Source: Brenneria populi
Lineage (GTDB): Bacteria > Pseudomonadota > Gammaproteobacteria > Enterobacterales > Enterobacteriaceae
Direction: 5' to 3'
Length of the DNA: 64,000 bases
Assembly (NCBI RefSeq): GCF_036016195.1
Contig: NZ_JAYWTM010000025.1
Location: 1 to 64,000 of the forward strand
Shown: positions 59,443-64,000 of the stretch, piece after piece
Layout of the letters: each line of letters begins with the position of its first letter
How positions within the stretch are numbered: the first letter of the stretch is position 1
Position numbers and translations under genes: made by a program
Notes under the pieces: model-generated
Seen by the model: only the letters and a program-made list of their open reading frames with translations
Databases searched by the model: none
What the model was told of the DNA's origin: nothing

Positions 59443-60600
59443 ATGAGCGCCGCACTTATTCCCGAAAGTAAACTGCCTTCACTCGGCACCACCATTTTTA
59501 CGCAGATGAGCGCACTCGCGCAGCAGCACAACGCCATCAATCTCTCGCAGGGCTTTCCCGACTTTGACGGCCCGGATTATCTGAAACAGCGTCTGGCCTA
59601 CCACGTCAGCCAGGGGGCGAACCAGTATGCGCCGATGACCGGCGTCGCCCCGCTGCGGGCCGCCATCGCCGAGAAAACCGCCGAGATCTATGGCTGGCGG
59701 CCCGACGTCGATACGGAGATCACCGTCACCGCCGGCGCGACGGAAGCGCTGTTTGCCGCCATCGCCGCGCTGGTGCGTCCCGGCGACGAAGCGATCTGTT
59801 TCGATCCCAGCTACGACAGCTACGCGCCGGCGGTGGCGCTGGCGGGCGGCGTGCTGAAGCGCGTCGCGCTGCAGCCGCCGGCGTTTCGCGTCGACTGGGC
59901 GGAGTTCTCCGGCCAGCTGAGCGATCGCACCCGCCTGGTGATCCTCAACACGCCGCACAACCCCTCCGCCACCGTATGGGGAAAAGAGGACTTCCAGCAG
60001 CTCTGGCAGGCCATTGCCGCGCGCGAGATCTACGTGCTGAGCGATGAGGTGTATGAGCATATTTGTTTCGCCGCGGAAGGTCACGCCGGCGTACTGGCGC
60101 ATCCGTCGCTGCGTCAGCGCGCCGTCGCCGTCTCTTCGTTCGGCAAGACCTTTCATATGACCGGTTGGAAAGTGGGCTACTGCATCGCGCCGGCCGCGCT
60201 GAGCGCCGAAGTGCGCAAAATCCACCAATACCTGACGTTCGCGGTCAATACGCCCGCGCAGCTGGCGATTGCGGATATGCTGCGGGAACAGCCCGACCAC
60301 TGGCGCGCCCTGCCCGATTTTTATCGCGCCCGGCGCGATCGTTTTGTCAATGCGCTGGCCGACAGCCGTTTCAAAACCCTGCCTTGCGCGGGCACCTACT
60401 TCCTTTTGGCGGACTACGGGGCGATTTCCGATCGCGACGACGTCGACTTCTGCCGTTGGCTAACCGAGCACGTGGGCGTGGCGGCGATTCCGCTGTCGGT
60501 GTTCTGCGCCGATCCGTTCCCGCATACGCTGATTCGGCTATGCTTCGCCAAACAGGAGTCCACGCTGGATGCCGCCGCGGAGCGCCTATGTCGACTTTGA
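59443..60600 (+). CDS. mtnE: Methionine aminotransferase (YbdL/MtnE)
   Basis: 385 aa from ATG 59443; 13 in-frame codons upstream lack similarity. It follows E. coli YbdL closely (LPSLGTTIFTQMSALAQQHNAINLSQGFPDFDG). PLP lysine in SSFGKTFHMTGWKVGY. It transaminates 4-methylthio-2-oxobutyrate to methionine, preferring glutamine-type donors in related organisms. Its end overlaps the omega-amidase gene by 13 nt. Confidence 0.93.
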   Translation: MSAALIPESKLPSLGTTIFTQMSALAQQHNAINLSQGFPDFDGPDYLKQRLAYHVSQGANQYAPMTGVAPLRAAIAEKTAEIYGWRPDVDTEITVTAGATEALFAAIAALVRPGDEAICFDPSYDSYAPAVALAGGVLKRVALQPPAFRVDWAEFSGQLSDRTRLVILNTPHNPSATVWGKEDFQQLWQAIAAREIYVLSDEVYEHICFAAEGHAGVLAHPSLRQRAVAVSSFGKTFHMTGWKVGYCIAPAALSAEVRKIHQYLTFAVNTPAQLAIADMLREQPDHWRALPDFYRARRDRFVNALADSRFKTLPCAGTYFLLADYGAISDRDDVDFCRWLTEHVGVAAIPLSVFCADPFPHTLIRLCFAKQESTLDAAAERLCRL

Positions 60601-61355
60601 AAATCACCCTCTTGCAGGAGCCGCTGATCTGGCAGGACGCCGCGGCCAACCTGAGCCATTTCGATGCGCTGCTGCCCACCGTCACCGGCCGCGATGCGAT
60701 CATTTTGCCAGAAATGTTTACCAGCGGTTTTTCGATGGAGGCGGCGCACAAAGGGCTTGAGCAGCCGGTAATCGAGAACTGGCTGCGCCAGTGGGCGCAG
60801 CGCAATAATAGCTTGATCGGCGGCAGCGTCGCCGTACGCACGCCCAAAGGCGCGGTCAACCGCTTTCTGCTGGCCGACCCGTCGGGCCACCTTTATCACT
60901 ATGACAAACGCCATTTATTCCGCATGGCGGACGAGCATCAATATTATCAGCCCGGCGCGGAGCGCACCGTTATCGAGTGGCGCGGCTGGCGGATCTGCCC
61001 GCTGATTTGCTACGACCTGCGTTTCCCCGTGTGGTCGCGCAACCGTCGGGATTACGATCTGCTGCTGTATGTGGCCAACTGGCCGGCGCCGCGCGCCGCG
61101 CACTGGCGGACGCTGCTGGCCGCGCGGGCGATTGAGAATCAGGCCTATGTCGCCGGATGCAACCGGGTAGGCAGCGACGGCAACGGCCATAGCTATCAGG
61201 GCGACAGCCTGGTCATTAATCCGCTGGGAGAAACGCTGGCCTCCGCGCCGCCGAACCGGGCGGCGCGGCTGGACGCAGAGCTGTCTTTGGAAACGCTGCA
61301 AAGCTACCGCGAGACCTTCCCCGCCTGGCGCGATGCGGACCGGTTTTCACTCTGA
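60588..61355 (+). CDS. Omega-amidase (YafV/MtnU, nitrilase family)
   Basis: 255 aa from ATG 60588. The nitrilase triad is E42 (LPEMFTSGFSM), K107 (YDKRHLF) and C141 (LICYDLRFP). It should hydrolyse 2-oxoglutaramate, the by-product of glutamine transamination by mtnE, pulling methionine regeneration forward. Overlap with mtnE supports coupled synthesis. Confidence 0.93.
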   Translation: MSTLKITLLQEPLIWQDAAANLSHFDALLPTVTGRDAIILPEMFTSGFSMEAAHKGLEQPVIENWLRQWAQRNNSLIGGSVAVRTPKGAVNRFLLADPSGHLYHYDKRHLFRMADEHQYYQPGAERTVIEWRGWRICPLICYDLRFPVWSRNRRDYDLLLYVANWPAPRAAHWRTLLAARAIENQAYVAGCNRVGSDGNGHSYQGDSLVINPLGETLASAPPNRAARLDAELSLETLQSYRETFPAWRDADRFSL

Positions 61356-61387
61356 AAACAGGCGACGGAGGGCGCCACAATGGCGGA

Positions 61388-62647
61388 CTAGCTATCCCGG
61401 AAGGTCAGTACCATCGCTTCCAGCGCGCTTAACGCCAGCGCCACGTCCGCCGTCATCACCGACTCGTCGGGATGATGGCTGACCCCGCTCCGGCAACGGA
61501 CAAACAGCATGGCGACCGGCCAGCGTTCGGCGATGGCGATGGCATCATGCCCGGCGCCGCTCGGCAGCGACAGACTGCGCCCCTGCACCTGTTCGACCAC
61601 TCGGACCAAACGTTGTCGCAAGCCCGTATCGCAGCGGGTCGCCGCGATGCGGTAATACTCCTGCGCCGTGAACCGGCATCCGCGCTCGACGGCGATGTTC
61701 TGCGCCGCGGCCAGCAGTTTCTGCAGCAAAGCGTCCAGCGCCGCATCTTCCGGCCCGCGAATATCCAGCGTTAATTTTACCTCGCCGGGAATGACGTTGG
61801 CCGCTCCCGGCAGACACTGCAGCGTGCCGAAGGTGGCCACCAGATAGGGATCGCTCTCCTGCGTCAGCCGCTCCGCCAGCGCCATCCAGTGCGCAGCCGC
61901 CGCCAGCGCGTCCTGACGCCGGCTCATCGGCACCGTCCCGGCGTGCCCGGCCGCGCCGAAAAACGCGCAGTTGAGACGACGCGCGCCGTTAATCGCCGTG
62001 ACGACGCCCAGCGCCAGCCCCTGCTGTTCCAGGCAGGGGCCCTGTTCAATATGCAACTCCAGGTAGGCGGCGATGTCGCCGGCCGGGCGCGCCGCCTGCG
62101 CGATGGCCCGCGGATCCAATCCGGCGGCTATCAGCGCCTGCTCGACCGTAATGCCCCGCGCGTCCCGGCAACTCAGCCACTCGGCCGGCCAGGAGCCGGT
62201 CAGGCCGCGGCTCCCCAGCAGGGTGATGCCGAAGCGGGTGCCCTCTTCATCGCCGAATCCGACGACTTCCAGCGCCAGCGGCAGACGAATATTGCGCCGG
62301 TGCAGCGCACCGACGGCTTCGATAGCCGTTAAAACGCCCAGCATCCCGTCATAGCGCCCGGCGTTGCGCACCGTATCAAGGTGAGAGCCCAGCAGCAGCG
62401 CCGGCGCGTCCGGCTGCCGGCCTTCATAACGCCCGCAGATATTGCCGACGCTATCCTGCCAGACGCGCATTCCGGCTTCGCGCATCCATTCGCCGACCAG
62501 CGCATTGGCGCGCAGATGCTCCGGCGACAGATAGACGCGCGTGAGCTGTCCGGCGGTTTCGCTAATTTCCGCCAGCGCATCGCAGCGCGCCATAACGCGC
62601 CGCGCCGCGGACTGCGCGGCAAACGTCGACATCGGGGCGTGGCTCAT
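61388..62647 (-). CDS. hpxK: Allantoate amidohydrolase-type M20 enzyme
   Basis: 419 aa from ATG 62647, coupled to hpxJ by ATGA; the open frame extends 40 codons further up but inside hpxJ. Metal ligands: H89 (GSHLDTV), D100 (GRYDGMLG), E134-E135 (GDEEGTRF), H199 (ELHIEQGP), and a C-terminal His in GVSHHPDE. It belongs to the hydantoinase/carbamoylase family and probably hydrolyses allantoate in purine catabolism, as Klebsiella HpxK. Confidence 0.87.
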   Translation of the reverse strand: MSHAPMSTFAAQSAARRVMARCDALAEISETAGQLTRVYLSPEHLRANALVGEWMREAGMRVWQDSVGNICGRYEGRQPDAPALLLGSHLDTVRNAGRYDGMLGVLTAIEAVGALHRRNIRLPLALEVVGFGDEEGTRFGITLLGSRGLTGSWPAEWLSCRDARGITVEQALIAAGLDPRAIAQAARPAGDIAAYLELHIEQGPCLEQQGLALGVVTAINGARRLNCAFFGAAGHAGTVPMSRRQDALAAAAHWMALAERLTQESDPYLVATFGTLQCLPGAANVIPGEVKLTLDIRGPEDAALDALLQKLLAAAQNIAVERGCRFTAQEYYRIAATRCDTGLRQRLVRVVEQVQGRSLSLPSGAGHDAIAIAERWPVAMLFVRCRSGVSHHPDESVMTADVALALSALEAMVLTFRDS

Positions 62648-63888
62648 GCACGTCCCCCGTCGGCGGCATAGCAATCCCACGCGGCCTGCAGCGCGGCGCC
62701 CTGAGCCGAGCGGAATCCCAAACGATTCAGCACCGCCTCCAGCGCGCTTAAGGTCTGCATGACGCAATCTTTACGGGCGTTATAACCCATGGTGCCGATA
62801 CGCCAGATCTTACCCTGCAACGGCCCGAAGGAGGTGCCGATTTCAATGGCGAAATCATCCAGCAGCATCTTCCGCACCTGCTCGCCATGAATCCCCGGCG
62901 GGATCGCCACGCCCAGAACGTTATTCATGCGATGGCGGGGATCGCCGAACGCCTCCAGCCCCATCGCCCGAACGCCGGCGACCAGCGCCGCCCCGTGCAA
63001 CGCATGGCGGGCAATGCAGCGATCCAATCCCTCCTCGACGATAATGCGCGCGCATTCGCGGGCCGCAAACAGCATGCTGGTGGCCTCCGTGTGGTGATTC
63101 AGCCGCTCCGGCCCCCAGTAATCCATCACCATGCCGAGGTCGAAGTAGTTGGAGTAGATCATTTCATCGTCGCCATCCTGATGCGCGTCGGTACGGATCC
63201 CCTGCTCGACGCATTTACGGCGGCGGATCGCCGCCTCCATCCGCGGGCTAAGGGTAATCGGCGCGCTGCCGGACGGGCCGCCCAGGCATTTTTGCAGCCC
63301 GGCGGAGGCCGCATCCAGCCCCCAGGCGTCGGTCTCCAGCGCATTTCCGCCGAACGAGGCGGTGGCGTCGGTATAAAACAGCACATCGTGACGGCGGCAA
63401 ATATCCCCCAGCTCCGCCAGCGGCTGCAGCATGGTGGTCGAGGTATCGCCCTGCACCGTCAGCAGCAGCCGCGGCCGCACGCGTTTAATCGCATCTTCGA
63501 TCCGATCCGGCGTGAACACCTCGCCCCAGGGCGCCTCGATGGTATGCACCTCGGCGCGGCAGCGGCGGGCGATCTCGCACAACAGATGGCCGAAACGGCC
63601 GAATACCGGCACCAGCACTCTGTCGCCAGGGCGGATCGCCGACAGCAGAATCGCCTCTATGCCGGCCCGCGATGTGCCGTCCACCAGCATGGTCCAGCGA
63701 TTTTCAGTACGGAACAGCCGGCGGTAAAGCGCCATCACCTGATTCATGTAGTTGGTCATCGCCGGGTCATACTGCCCGATCAATTGGCTGGCCATGGCAC
63801 GCAGTACGCGCGGATCGGCATTGATCGGCCCCGGCCCCATCAGTAAACGGTGAGGGGGATTGATCTGCGCATAGGGTTCATTGTTCAT
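62644..63888 (-). CDS. hpxJ: Ureidoglycine/alanine-glyoxylate-type aminotransferase
   Basis: 414 aa from ATG 63888 (an upstream in-frame ATG at 63924 would add 12 residues). Class V PLP fold: LLMGPGPINADPRVLRAM, LVDGTSRAGIEAIL, DATASFGGN and PLP lysine in SAGLQKCLGGPSGSAP. Close to HpxJ/PucG, which transaminates ureidoglycine with glyoxylate. Operonic with hpxK. The upstream 112 bp to the window edge should hold the promoter. Confidence 0.87.
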   Translation of the reverse strand: MNNEPYAQINPPHRLLMGPGPINADPRVLRAMASQLIGQYDPAMTNYMNQVMALYRRLFRTENRWTMLVDGTSRAGIEAILLSAIRPGDRVLVPVFGRFGHLLCEIARRCRAEVHTIEAPWGEVFTPDRIEDAIKRVRPRLLLTVQGDTSTTMLQPLAELGDICRRHDVLFYTDATASFGGNALETDAWGLDAASAGLQKCLGGPSGSAPITLSPRMEAAIRRRKCVEQGIRTDAHQDGDDEMIYSNYFDLGMVMDYWGPERLNHHTEATSMLFAARECARIIVEEGLDRCIARHALHGAALVAGVRAMGLEAFGDPRHRMNNVLGVAIPPGIHGEQVRKMLLDDFAIEIGTSFGPLQGKIWRIGTMGYNARKDCVMQTLSALEAVLNRLGFRSAQGAALQAAWDCYAADGGRA

Positions 63889-64000
63889 TGTGGTTTGCCT
63901 CTCCTGAATAACCTTGGCTCCCATTTATGGGGGATCGATGTCAATTATGAGAAAATTCCGCGCGTTAAGCCTCGGATAGCCCGCGCACCGAAGCGATAAA

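Noticed and set aside
60063..60587. N-terminal extension of the omega-amidase frame into mtnE
   Set aside because: The extension is an Arg-rich out-of-frame reading of mtnE; similarity begins at ATG 60588.
62887..63846. 319-codon open frame antisense to hpxJ
   Set aside because: Shadow of a well-conserved aminotransferase; no ribosome site or recognisable domain.

Overview
The window is chromosome from a Gammaproteobacterium of the order Enterobacterales. From 39.2 kb to the right end it keeps an E. coli-like gene order (thrW, proA, proB, crl, frsA, gpt, pepD, dinB, yafE-like, dpaA/yafK, yafJ, gmhA, fadE), but phoE is missing between crl and proB. Beyond that it carries a full methionine-salvage locus (mtnK, mtnA, mtnDCB, mtnE, an omega-amidase) and a purine-catabolism pair (hpxJ, hpxK). 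This combination, and an intergenic repeat family ending in GGGTATA, suggest a plant- or soil-associated enterobacterium such as Pectobacterium, Dickeya, Brenneria or Serratia; the genus is an inference.

Left edge (1-1053): the 5' end of a tyrosine integrase gene lies just downstream of tRNA-Thr(CGT), thrW, so a second genomic island starts there and runs out of the window. About 650 bp of host intergenic DNA follows.

Prophage (1054-39136, 38,083 bp): a complete-looking transposable (Mu-like, BcepMu-type arrangement) prophage separates thrW from proBA. Its ends can be read directly: 5'-TGAT...ATCA-3', two GATAA sites spaced 23 bp at each end, and a perfect 6-bp target duplication AGCGGG. The early operon runs leftward (Cro-like regulator, winged-helix regulator, DUF3102 protein, DDE transposase, MuB-like ATPase, Gam, small proteins, GemA, Mor). 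The repressor runs rightward from a shared operator region, followed by three AT-rich accessory genes and a Dam-like methylase on the opposite strand. Then come lysis (holin, transglycosylase, nested Rz/Rz1), packaging and head (DUF3486, terminase, portal, F, G, protease with nested scaffold, capsid), contractile tail, baseplate and tail fibre. The right end holds an O-acetyltransferase and a Ner-family gene with a structured leader.

Several extra genes interrupt the otherwise compact phage operons: a 275-aa protein with a possible PD-(D/E)XK core, a two-TM protein and a lipoprotein next to the repressor; an endonuclease/exonuclease/phosphatase-family protein overlapping an unknown 177-aa partner inside the head genes; a small antisense membrane protein before the tape measure; and an AbiJ-like protein inside the baseplate genes. 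These are the best candidates for undescribed prophage-encoded defence or exclusion functions.

Host regulation that can be read in the sequence: a perfect LexA box before dinB, a FadR-like operator before fadE, tandem MetJ boxes in both divergent mtn promoter regions, and a perfect palindrome before a phd-vapC module inserted in the mtn locus.
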